Source: Acetobacteraceae bacterium
GTDB taxonomy: Bacteria > Pseudomonadota > Alphaproteobacteria > Acetobacterales > Acetobacteraceae
Reading direction: 5' to 3'
Assembly (NCBI GenBank): GCA_027340195.1
Contig: DAHWNE010000044.1
Coordinates: 1 to 5,657 of the forward strand
DNA: 5,657 bases
Numbering within the stretch: position 1 is the stretch's first letter; each line of letters begins with the position of its first letter. This document shows, in pieces, positions 1-5,372 of this stretch. The notes under the pieces were generated by a model, which saw only the letters and a program-made list of their open reading frames with translations, did no database searches and was not told where the DNA came from. The translations under genes were made by a program, and so were the position numbers.

Positions 1-1
1 G

Positions 2-733
2 CCGGCGGGCGGCGTGGTGGCGGTGATCGGCCCCAACGGGTCGGGCAAGTCCACCCTGTTCAACGTCATCACCGGCCTGGTGCCGGCAAGCCGCGGCTCC
101 ATCCGCTTCCGCGGCGAGGAGATCCTCGGCCTGCACGACCATCAGATCCTGTCCCGCGGCATCGCCCGCACCTTCCAGAACATCCGCCTGTTCCCCACGC
201 TCACGGTGTTGCAGAACGTGCTGGTGGGCCAGCACGCGCGGCTGTCCACCGGCCTGTTCGGCGCCGTCTTCCGCCCCCCCGGCACGCGGCGGGAGGAACG
301 GGCGGCGCAGGACTGGGCGCGGGAGGTGATCGCGATCTTCGGCAACCGCCTGACCCCGCGCCTCGATCAGGCGGTCTCCGGCCTCTCCTACGCCAACCGC
401 CGCCGCACCGAGATCGCCCGCGCGCTTGCCTCCCGCCCGAAGTTGCTGCTGCTGGACGAACCCACCGCCGGCATGAACCCGGCCGAGACGCTGGAACTGG
501 CCGAGCAGATCCGCGGCCTGAAATCGCTCGGCCTCACCGTGCTGCTGATCGAGCACAAGCTCGACGTGGTGACCCAGCTGGCCGACACCGTCTATGTGCT
601 GGACCATGGCGAGATCATCGCCCACGGCTCCCCTGCGGAGGTCCGCCGCAACGAGGAGGTGTTGCGCGCCTATCTCGGCCGCAACGCCCAGGCCGCCGCC
701 GCCGGAATCGCCGGAGCCAGCGATGCTGCTTGA
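2..733 (+). CDS. livG: Branched-chain amino acid ABC transporter ATP-binding protein LivG (5' end missing)
   Basis: Cytoplasmic ATPase subunit that, paired with LivF, powers an inner-membrane importer of the branched-chain amino acid (HAAT) family. The true substrate cannot be told from an ATPase. The frame is open from the first base, and the 243 visible residues lack roughly the first 25 of a normal LivG. Seen in order: Walker A GPNGSGKST (29-55), Q-loop ARTFQNIRLF, the LivG-type insert after the Q-loop, a signature reading LSYANRRR (383-406) where E. coli LivG has AYGQQRR, Walker B LLLLDEP (443-463), the D-loop, the switch histidine in LLIEHK (His at 554-556), and the family ending RAYLG. 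About 15 Ala-rich residues follow it. The stop overlaps the livF start by 11 bases, which implies co-translation. The signature change is discussed as a finding. Family assignment is firm. Confidence 0.95.
   Translation, partial: PAGGVVAVIGPNGSGKSTLFNVITGLVPASRGSIRFRGEEILGLHDHQILSRGIARTFQNIRLFPTLTVLQNVLVGQHARLSTGLFGAVFRPPGTRREERAAQDWAREVIAIFGNRLTPRLDQAVSGLSYANRRRTEIARALASRPKLLLLDEPTAGMNPAETLELAEQIRGLKSLGLTVLLIEHKLDVVTQLADTVYVLDHGEIIAHGSPAEVRRNEEVLRAYLGRNAQAAAAGIAGASDAA
713..716 (+). promoter_or_regulatory. Ribosome binding site for livF
   Basis: GGAG lies six bases before the ATG at 723, inside the last codons of livG. This spacing, together with the family-typical start MLLEFKDID, fixes the livF start at 723. 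The same reading frame stays open further upstream, but there it only overlaps livG. Confidence 0.75.
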
Positions 734-1451
734 GTTCAAGGACATCGATACCTATTACGGTGACCTGCACGTGCTCAAGCAGGTCAATTACGCGATCGAA
801 CAGGGTGAGATCGTCTGCCTGCTCGGCGGCAACGCCTGCGGCAAATCCACCACCATGAAAACCATCATGGGGGTGGTCCGTCCGGTGCGCGGCAGCGTGC
901 TGTTCGACGGCCAGCCGATCGAGAAGCTGCCCACCGCGGAACGGGTCCGGCGCGGCATCGCCCCGGTGCTGGAAGCACGCCGCCTGTTCCCGCGCATGAC
1001 GGTGTTCGAGAATCTCGAGATGGGCGCCTATCTGCGCGCCCGCGGCCCGGAGTTCGACCAGGACCTGGAACGGGTCTTCACCCTGTTCCCGCGGGTGAAG
1101 GAACGCCGCCACCAGATCGCCGGGACGCTGTCGGGGGGCGAGCAGCAGATGGTGGCAATGGGCCGCGCGCTGATGGCTCGCCCGCGTCTGCTCTGCATGG
1201 ACGAACCCTCGATGGGCCTGTCGCCGCTCTATGTCGAGCAAGTGTTCGACATCATCCAGGCGATCAACCGCCAGGGCACCACCATCTTCATGGTGGAGCA
1301 GAACGCCAACATGGCGCTGCAGATCGCCCACCGCGCCTATGTGCTGCAGACCGGTCAGGTGGTGCTGTCCGGTCCGGCCGCCGAGCTGCGCGCCAATCCG
1401 CTGATCCGCGAGGCCTATCTGGGCGAGTTGCAGGTCCCCGCCGTCGCCTGA
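723..1451 (+). CDS. livF: Branched-chain amino acid ABC transporter ATP-binding protein LivF
   Basis: Second cytoplasmic ATPase subunit of the importer, expected to form a heterodimer with LivG beneath a LivH/LivM-type permease pair, which is not in this window. It has 242 residues, about normal for LivF. Seen: Walker A GGNACGKST (residues 35-43), in which the usual second glycine of the loop is Ala; Glu84 in LEARRLFP at the Q-loop position; signature LSGGEQQ (136-142); Walker B LLCMDEP (156-162) with catalytic Glu161; D-loop SMGLSP; and Gln193 in MVEQNA at the switch position. Glu at the Q-loop and Gln at the switch are usual for LivF (E. coli LivF also has VEQNAN). The Walker A variant is less common but keeps the essential Gly-Lys-Ser. 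The gene follows livG with an 11-base overlap and is probably last in its operon, as a hairpin follows it. A UrtE-like urea role is possible but less likely. Confidence 0.95.
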   Translation: MLLEFKDIDTYYGDLHVLKQVNYAIEQGEIVCLLGGNACGKSTTMKTIMGVVRPVRGSVLFDGQPIEKLPTAERVRRGIAPVLEARRLFPRMTVFENLEMGAYLRARGPEFDQDLERVFTLFPRVKERRHQIAGTLSGGEQQMVAMGRALMARPRLLCMDEPSMGLSPLYVEQVFDIIQAINRQGTTIFMVEQNANMALQIAHRAYVLQTGQVVLSGPAAELRANPLIREAYLGELQVPAVA

Positions 1452-1453
1452 AG

Positions 1454-1530
1454 GGCTTGGCCTCCACGGGGGCTTTCCCGCCGCCGCGCGCTGCGCTACA
1501 CGCCCCGCCAAGCCGGCACCCCTGGAGGCC
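1454..1530 (+). promoter_or_regulatory. Possible alternative-pairing leader ahead of rplY
   Basis: Two pairings compete with each other and with the hairpin at 1510-1535. In pairing A, 1454-1461 (GGCTTGGC) is perfectly complementary to 1507-1514 (GCCAAGCC), and GGGG 1468-1471 can add pairs with CCCC 1503-1506. In pairing C, 1459-1466 plus 1468-1471 pairs with 1519-1530: twelve base pairs with one bulged C at 1467. A uses part of the left arm of the terminator-like hairpin and C uses its loop and part of its right arm, so only one form can exist at a time. That is the logic of an attenuator. It would apply only if transcription enters from livF or starts before about 1454. I recognise no known riboswitch or ribosomal-protein leader here, and high G+C content raises the odds of chance pairing. 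Confidence 0.3.
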
Positions 1531-1537
1531 GGCTTTT
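1510..1537 (+). terminator. Probable intrinsic terminator between livF and rplY
   Basis: AAGCCGGC (1510-1517) and GCCGGCTT (1528-1535) are perfect inverted repeats of eight base pairs around a ten-base loop. The T run is short, four Ts at 1534-1537 of which two are in the stem, so termination may be partial. GCC 1507-1509 and GGC 1538-1540 can extend the stem past a TT bulge. Its place 58 bases after the livF stop suits the end of the livGF transcript. It also sits only 20 bases before the rplY start, so it could act as a leader element of rplY. Confidence 0.6.
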
Positions 1538-1547
1538 GGCATTTTCA

Positions 1548-1551
1548 GGAG
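1548..1551 (+). promoter_or_regulatory. Ribosome binding site for rplY
   Basis: GGAG lies six bases before the ATG at 1558 and is the clearest ribosome binding site in the window. It lies just outside the hairpin at 1510-1535, so that hairpin alone would not cover it. No convincing promoter is visible between 1452 and 1547. Confidence 0.75.
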
Positions 1552-1557
1552 CGAACC

Positions 1558-2241
1558 ATGGCCAATGTTGTGACGATGACGGCCGAGGCGCGCGCGCGGT
1601 CCGGTAAGGGGGCGGCTCGCGCGACCCGGCGGGCGGGGCTGGTCCCCGCGGTGATCTATGGCGGGCACCAGCCGCCGGCGCTGATCGCGCTCGAGCCGCG
1701 CGCGGTGCTGCGCGAGCTGCACCGCCCCGGCTGGCAGTCCCGCGTCTATGAGCTCGCGGTCAACGGCAGCGCCGAACGCGCGCTGATCCGCGACGTGCAG
1801 TTCCACCCGGTTTCCGACGCGCCCGAACACGTCGATTTCCAGCGCCTCGCGCCCGGCGAGCGCATCCGCGTCACGGTGCCGGTGCATTTCGACAACGAAG
1901 GCCTGTCCTCCGGCCTCAAGCGCGGGGGCGTGCTCAACGTGGTGCGCCACGCGGTGGAAGTGCTGTGCGACCCCGACCACATCCCCGACCAGTTCGTGGC
2001 CGACCTCGCGGGTCTCGATTTCAACGACACCGTCCGCTGGCACGACCTGAAAGGCTCCGAGGGGATCCGCCCGGTCATCGCCGATCGCGACTTCGTGATC
2101 GCCACCGTCGCTCCGCCCACCAAGATGACCGAGGCCCAGGCGGCCGAGGGCGCACCGTCGGCGGCTCCGGCGGCGGCACCCGCGGCGGCGGCCAAGGCGG
2201 CCCCGGCGAAGGCGGCGCCCGCGTCCAAGGGCAAGAAGTAG
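1558..2241 (+). CDS. rplY: 50S ribosomal protein L25/general stress protein Ctc
   Basis: Ribosomal protein that binds 5S rRNA in the large subunit. At 227 residues it is the long two-domain (TL5/Ctc) form rather than the short form of E. coli, which has about 94 residues. The N-terminal L25 domain covers about residues 1-97, with the basic stretch [14 protein letters not shown] (14-27), the hallmark LVPAVIYGG (28-36), and IRDVQFHPV followed by HVDFQRL (77-97). The C-terminal TL5-type beta domain covers about 98-187, including VPVHFDNEG, the RGGVLN turn and a long acidic/hydrophobic segment. Residues 191-227 are a low-complexity Ala/Pro/Lys tail that ends in Lys and is probably disordered. The start is set by a good ribosome binding site and the family N-terminus. 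pth follows after 19 bases, an arrangement common in proteobacteria. Autogenous control of rplY through its leader is described in gammaproteobacteria; whether it occurs here is unknown. Confidence 0.96.
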   Translation: MANVVTMTAEARARSGKGAARATRRAGLVPAVIYGGHQPPALIALEPRAVLRELHRPGWQSRVYELAVNGSAERALIRDVQFHPVSDAPEHVDFQRLAPGERIRVTVPVHFDNEGLSSGLKRGGVLNVVRHAVEVLCDPDHIPDQFVADLAGLDFNDTVRWHDLKGSEGIRPVIADRDFVIATVAPPTKMTEAQAAEGAPSAAPAAAPAAAAKAAPAKAAPASKGKK

Positions 2242-2260
2242 CCCGCGCCGCGGTGATCCG

Positions 2261-2848
2261 ATGCTGCTCTGGGTCGGCCTCGGCAACCCCGAGCCGGGGA
2301 TGGCGCGCAACCGCCACAACATCGGCTTCATGGCGGTCGATACCATCGCCATCCGCCACGGGTTCGGCCCGTGGCGGGCCCGGTTCAAGGGGCTGGCGGC
2401 GGAAGGCACCATCGCCGGGGAGAAGGTGCTGGCGCTGAAGCCGCAGACCTACATGAACGCCTCCGGCGAAAGCGTGCAGGCGGCGGCGGCCTTCTTCAAG
2501 CTGCCGCCGGGGGCGATCACGGTGTTCCATGACGAGCTCGACCTGGTGCCGGGCAAGCTGCGGGTGAAACTCGGCGGCGGCGCGGCCGGCCATAACGGGC
2601 TGCGCAGCATGGACCGGATGCTCGGCACGCCGGAGTATTGGCGGGTGCGGCTCGGGATCGGCCATCCGGGGGTGAAGGAGCGGGTGCTGGGCCATGTGCT
2701 GGGCGATTTCGCCGCCCAGGATCGCGACTGGCTGATCCCGCTGCTGGACGCCGTGGCCGACGCCGCCGCCCTGCTGGTGACCGGGGAGCCGGAGGCGTTC
2801 ATGTCCCGGGTGGCGCAGGCGATGCAGGCGGCGGAGGGGCGCGCGTAA
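2261..2848 (+). CDS. pth: Peptidyl-tRNA hydrolase
   Basis: Cytoplasmic esterase that cleaves the peptide from peptidyl-tRNA dropped by stalled ribosomes, which recycles the tRNA. It is normally essential. It has 195 residues, the usual length for bacterial Pth. All key residues of the E. coli enzyme (Asn10, His20, Met67, Asn68, Asp93, Asn114) have counterparts: Asn9 in VGLGNPE, catalytic His19 in NRHNIGF, Met65-Asn66 in QTYMNASG, Asp91 in FHDELDL, and Asn112 in AAGHNGLRS. The glycine-rich segment [11 protein letters not shown] is intact, so the protein should be active. The ATG at 2261 matches the family start. Its ribosome binding site is weak (GGTGA at 2252-2256, four bases away), so translation probably depends partly on coupling to rplY, whose stop is 19 bases upstream. 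The stop TAA shares its last base with the ychF ATG. Confidence 0.97.
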   Translation: MLLWVGLGNPEPGMARNRHNIGFMAVDTIAIRHGFGPWRARFKGLAAEGTIAGEKVLALKPQTYMNASGESVQAAAAFFKLPPGAITVFHDELDLVPGKLRVKLGGGAAGHNGLRSMDRMLGTPEYWRVRLGIGHPGVKERVLGHVLGDFAAQDRDWLIPLLDAVADAAALLVTGEPEAFMSRVAQAMQAAEGRA

Positions 2849-3942
2849 TGGGGTTCAACTGCGGCATCGTCGGGCTGCCGAATGTCGGCAAATCGACCCT
2901 GTTCAACGCGCTCACCGCCACCGCGCAGGCGCAGGCGGCGAACTACCCGTTCTGCACCATCGAACCCAATATCGGTCGGGTCGCGGTGCCCGATCCGCGG
3001 CTCGCGGTGCTGGCCGCGATCGGCAAATCGGCGAAGATCGTGCCCACCGTGCTGGAGTTCGTGGATATCGCCGGCCTCGTGCGCGGCGCCTCCCGCGGGG
3101 AGGGGCTGGGCAACCAGTTCCTCGGCAACATCCGCGAGGTGGACGCCATCATCCATGTGCTGCGCTGCTTCGAGGATGCCGATGTGGTGCATGTGGACGG
3201 CGGCGTGGATCCGCTGCGCGATGCCGCGACGGTGGATACCGAACTCATGCTGGCCGACCTGGAAAGCCTCGAGAAGCGCGTGCCCGGCCTGCAGAAACGG
3301 GCCCGCGGCGGGGACAAGGACAGCGCCGCCCAGCTGGCGCTGATCGAGCCGCTCACCGCGGCGCTGGCAGCCGGCCGGCCGGCACGCACCGCCATCCCGC
3401 CCGGCCAGGCCGAGACGGTCCGCCGGCTGGGCCTGCTGACCGCCAAGCCGGTGCTCTATGTGTGCAACGTGGAGGAGGCCGCCGCCGCCACCGGCAATGC
3501 CCATTCCGCCGCGGTCGCTGCCCATGCCGAAGCCGAGGGCGCGCCGGCGGTGGTGGTCTCGGCCGCGATCGAGGCCGAGGTGGCGCAGCTGCCGGAGGCT
3601 GAGCGCGGCGAGTTCCTGACCGGCCTCGGGCTGGCCGACAGCGGGCTGGACCGGGTCATCCGGGCCGGCTACGCGCTGCTGGGGCTCATCACCTATTTCA
3701 CCGTCGGCCCCAAGGAGACCCGCGCCTGGACCATCCCGCGCGGCACCCGCGCCCCTCAGGCGGCGGGCGTGATCCATGGCGATTTCGAGCGCGGGTTCAT
3801 CGCCTGCGAGACCATCGCCTATGCCGACTACGTGGCCGGCAACGGCGAGGCCGGGGCGCGGGAGGCGGGACGGCTGCGGGTGGAAGGGCGGGATTACGTG
3901 GTGGCCGACGGGGACGTGCTGCTGTTCCGCTTCAACGTGTGA
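2848..3942 (+). CDS. ychF: Redox-regulated ATPase YchF (Obg family, OLA1-like)
   Basis: Ribosome-associated P-loop NTPase that, unusually for the Obg group, prefers ATP. In other bacteria and in humans (OLA1) it is linked to oxidative stress and translation. It has 364 residues, the standard length. Seen: P-loop GLPNVGKST (9-17); the family block NYPFCTIEPN (32-41); G3 DIAGL (73-77), with Leu where classical GTPases have Gln, as in the hydrophobic-substitution group; RGEGLGNQFL (83-92); and an altered G4, NVEE (207-210), in place of NKxD, which is the basis of ATP preference. A predicted coiled-coil arm spans roughly 130-200. The C-terminal TGS domain (about 280-364) ends in DGDVLLFRFNV, as in nearly all YchF proteins. 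It starts at TAATG, sharing one base with the pth stop, with GGAGG at 2833-2837, so it is translated with pth. I see no truncation or odd residue. Confidence 0.97.
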   Translation: MGFNCGIVGLPNVGKSTLFNALTATAQAQAANYPFCTIEPNIGRVAVPDPRLAVLAAIGKSAKIVPTVLEFVDIAGLVRGASRGEGLGNQFLGNIREVDAIIHVLRCFEDADVVHVDGGVDPLRDAATVDTELMLADLESLEKRVPGLQKRARGGDKDSAAQLALIEPLTAALAAGRPARTAIPPGQAETVRRLGLLTAKPVLYVCNVEEAAAATGNAHSAAVAAHAEAEGAPAVVVSAAIEAEVAQLPEAERGEFLTGLGLADSGLDRVIRAGYALLGLITYFTVGPKETRAWTIPRGTRAPQAAGVIHGDFERGFIACETIAYADYVAGNGEAGAREAGRLRVEGRDYVVADGDVLLFRFNV

Positions 3943-3995
3943 TCTTCTCCACGATCTTGAACCGCCGGCACGGCACCGCCACCTGCTCGATATGA
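3939..3995 (+). CDS. Possible 18-residue coupling ORF between ychF and the next gene
   Basis: A GTG at 3939 overlaps the ychF stop in a GTGA arrangement. The frame runs 18 codons (MIFSTILNRRHGTATCSI) to a TGA that overlaps the next ATG as ATGA. Both are the classic four-base overlap of translationally coupled genes. It would explain how the downstream gene, which lacks a ribosome binding site, is reached by ribosomes leaving ychF. Against it: the frame is short enough to arise by chance, it has no ribosome binding site of its own, it uses the rare codon ATA, and the peptide resembles nothing I know. Low confidence that a peptide is made. Confidence 0.18.
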   Translation: MIFSTILNRRHGTATCSI

Positions 3996-4249
3996 AGTCC
4001 CCTCGCCCCCCGCTGATCGAGATGCGCCTCGACGGCGAGATCATCCCGCCCCGCTCGCTCTGGCCCGCCCGTATCGCCGCCTGGGCAGCGCTGATCGCGG
4101 TGCTGGCCGGGCTCGCCGTGCTCGCCGCGGTCGCGTTCTGGCTGGCGGCCGCCCTGCTGCCGGTGGCGATCCTGGCCGGGTTGGTGGCCTGGGCGGCGAT
4201 CCGGTTCCAGCTCTGGCGGTCAGGCCGCGGCGGCAACCGGTTCGGCTAG
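3992..4249 (+). CDS. Small two-helix membrane protein of unknown function
   Basis: I do not recognise a family. The 85-residue product has a short polar N-terminus (about 1-27) with the charged stretch IEMRLDGEI, then an almost unbroken hydrophobic region (28-70). That region fits two membrane helices, about 28-50 and 51-70, with Pro57 inside the second. The basic tail RFQLWRSGRGGNRFG would sit in the cytoplasm under the positive-inside rule. The hydrophobic stretch followed by a basic tail is what favours a real inner-membrane protein over a chance frame. ATG 3992 is chosen because its A lies in an ATGA overlap with the preceding short frame. No ribosome binding site is visible, and ATG 4022 is an in-frame alternative that would remove ten residues. 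It lies 49 bases after ychF and may be co-transcribed with it. Its last ten codons (including the stop) overlap the end of the convergent monooxygenase gene. Confidence 0.6.
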   Translation: MKSPRPPLIEMRLDGEIIPPRSLWPARIAAWAALIAVLAGLAVLAAVAFWLAAALLPVAILAGLVAWAAIRFQLWRSGRGGNRFG

Positions 4250-5248
4250 GCCGCATTCCGCCGCCAGCAGGCTGTAGGAATGACGCCGCGCGTCGGCGTC
4301 ATGTACGGTGGTCAGCACCGCGATCTCGCTCACGTCGTGTGCCTCGGCGAGGGCTCGCAGCCTCGCCGCCACCTCCGGCGCGGTGCCGGCCAGCGCCCGT
4401 GCGCGCAGCCGTGCGATGCGGGCGCGTTCGCCTTCGGAGTACGGGCGCGCCAACGCCTCCTCGGGGGAGGGCAGGGCCTTGTAGATGCCGCGGTCGCGGT
4501 CCAGCCGCCAGGCGGCCCGCGACGCGAACAGATGATCGGCCTCCGCCTCGGTCCCGGCAGCCAGCGCCCAGACGCACAGCGCGGCATGCGGCGCCGGCCA
4601 GCGCGCCGAGGGGCGGAACTGGGCGCGATAGGTAGCCAGGGCTTCCTCGGTGCCGTGGCCATCGGTGATGAAATGGGCGAAGCAGAACGGCAGTCCGAAA
4701 TACCCGGCCACCTGCGCGCCATAGGTGGAACTGCCCAGCATCCAGAGCTCGGGCGCGGTCGGGCCTTGCGGATGGGCGACGATGTCGTGGAACGGATGAC
4801 CGGCGATCAGCGGCTCACCCGCCACCCAGGCGGCGAGATCGCGGACCTGGGCGGGAAACTCGGCCGCGGCGGTCTCGGCCAGCGGATTGAGCGCGAAGGC
4901 GGTGCGCCCGTCCGAGCCCGGGGCCCGGCCCAGGCCGAGGTCGATCCGCCCTGGGGCGAGCGCTTCCAGCACCCGGAACTGTTCGGCCACTTTCAGTGCC
5001 GAATAATGCGGCAGCATCACCCCGGCACTGCCCAGGCGGATGCGGGTGGTGGTGACCGCGAGGGCCGCCAGCAGCACTTCCGGCGCGGTGCCGGCGATGG
5101 CGGCCGAGTTGTGGTGCTCGGCCACCCAGTAGCGGGCATAGCCGAGGGCCTCGCAATGGCGCGCGAGAGCCAGGGATTCCTGGATCGAGGCCGAAGGCGG
5201 GCGGCCGGTGACGATGGTCGATTGGTCGAGGACCGAGAGACGGAGCAT
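4220..5248 (-). CDS. LLM class flavin-dependent oxidoreductase (YhbW/MsnO8-like luciferase-like monooxygenase)
   Basis: Soluble single-subunit member of the bacterial luciferase-like superfamily, expected to use reduced flavin supplied by a separate reductase to oxygenate an organic substrate. The substrate is unknown, and light emission is not implied. The 342-residue TIM barrel resembles E. coli YhbW throughout. Seen: LSVLDQS (4-10), GYARYWVAEHHN (36-47), LGSAGVMLP (72-80), VAEQF (87-91), PGRIDLGLGRAPGSD (99-113) and LWMLGSSTYGAQ (168-179), all in family order. The start at 5248 gives the family N-terminus MLRLSVLDQ. An in-frame ATG at 5278 would add ten residues (MFGQIRNPAP). Neither has a clear ribosome binding site. 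It reads toward and overlaps the small membrane gene by 30 bases. A histidine kinase gene ends 124 bases upstream on the same strand, with no clear terminator between them, so read-through is possible. Confidence 0.94.
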   Translation of the reverse strand: MLRLSVLDQSTIVTGRPPSASIQESLALARHCEALGYARYWVAEHHNSAAIAGTAPEVLLAALAVTTTRIRLGSAGVMLPHYSALKVAEQFRVLEALAPGRIDLGLGRAPGSDGRTAFALNPLAETAAAEFPAQVRDLAAWVAGEPLIAGHPFHDIVAHPQGPTAPELWMLGSSTYGAQVAGYFGLPFCFAHFITDGHGTEEALATYRAQFRPSARWPAPHAALCVWALAAGTEAEADHLFASRAAWRLDRDRGIYKALPSPEEALARPYSEGERARIARLRARALAGTAPEVAARLRALAEAHDVSEIAVLTTVHDADARRHSYSLLAAECGLAEPVAAAA

Positions 5249-5372
5249 GGGCGCGGGATTCCGGATCTGCCCGAACATGGGCGGTCGGGTGGGGGGCGCG
5301 CAAGGCGCATGAGTTCGGCCAGATTCCGACGCGGCGTGGTCCCGCTCCTTCGAGCAGCCCTCCAGGCCCGAG
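5249..5372 (-). other. Gap between kinase stop and monooxygenase start
   Basis: These 124 bases hold no convincing promoter, terminator or small gene. An AAGGAG on the minus strand (5350 to 5345) looks like a good ribosome binding site, but no ATG, GTG or TTG follows within the usual distance. It could be a relic or a chance match. Confidence 0.4.

Noticed and set aside
274..280. Run of seven C in livG as a phase-variation slip site
   Set aside because: The frame is intact, the run is short, and C runs of this length occur by chance in such DNA. Nothing suggests a phase-variable transporter.
1473..1501. Possible promoter for rplY: CTTTCC at 1473-1478 and CTACAC at 1496-1501, 17 bases apart
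   Set aside because: The -35 barely resembles TTGACA and the -10 has only a few matches. G+C-rich alphaproteobacterial promoters cannot be called on this alone.
615..1511. Minus-strand open frame of 298 codons opposite livF, and another at 1288-2412 opposite livF and rplY
   Set aside because: They are antisense shadows of certain genes with low-complexity translations and no family features.
3943..3960. Direct repeat GATCTT-(6 bases)-GATCTT just after the ychF stop
   Set aside because: Two six-base copies are too little to call an operator or repeat element.
3957..3993. TTGAAC and CGATAT before the small membrane gene as a promoter
   Set aside because: The spacing is about 25 bases, and the supposed -10 overlaps the start codon.
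3942..3994. Minus-strand peptide reading opposite the gap after ychF that looks protein-like (...VPCRRFKIVEKITR)
   Set aside because: It has no ATG, only a GTG giving about 16 codons, no binding site and no family match. It is most likely chance.
2449..4236. Very long minus-strand open frame (595 codons) opposite pth, ychF and the small gene
   Set aside because: It lies antisense to two certain genes, its translation is His/Gly/Arg/Ala-rich with no recognisable domain, and G+C-rich coding DNA commonly leaves such frames open.
5345..5350. Orphan AAGGAG on the minus strand before the monooxygenase as evidence for a longer N-terminus
   Set aside because: No start codon follows at a usable distance, and the extra upstream residues are Cys/Gly/Arg-rich and unlike the family.
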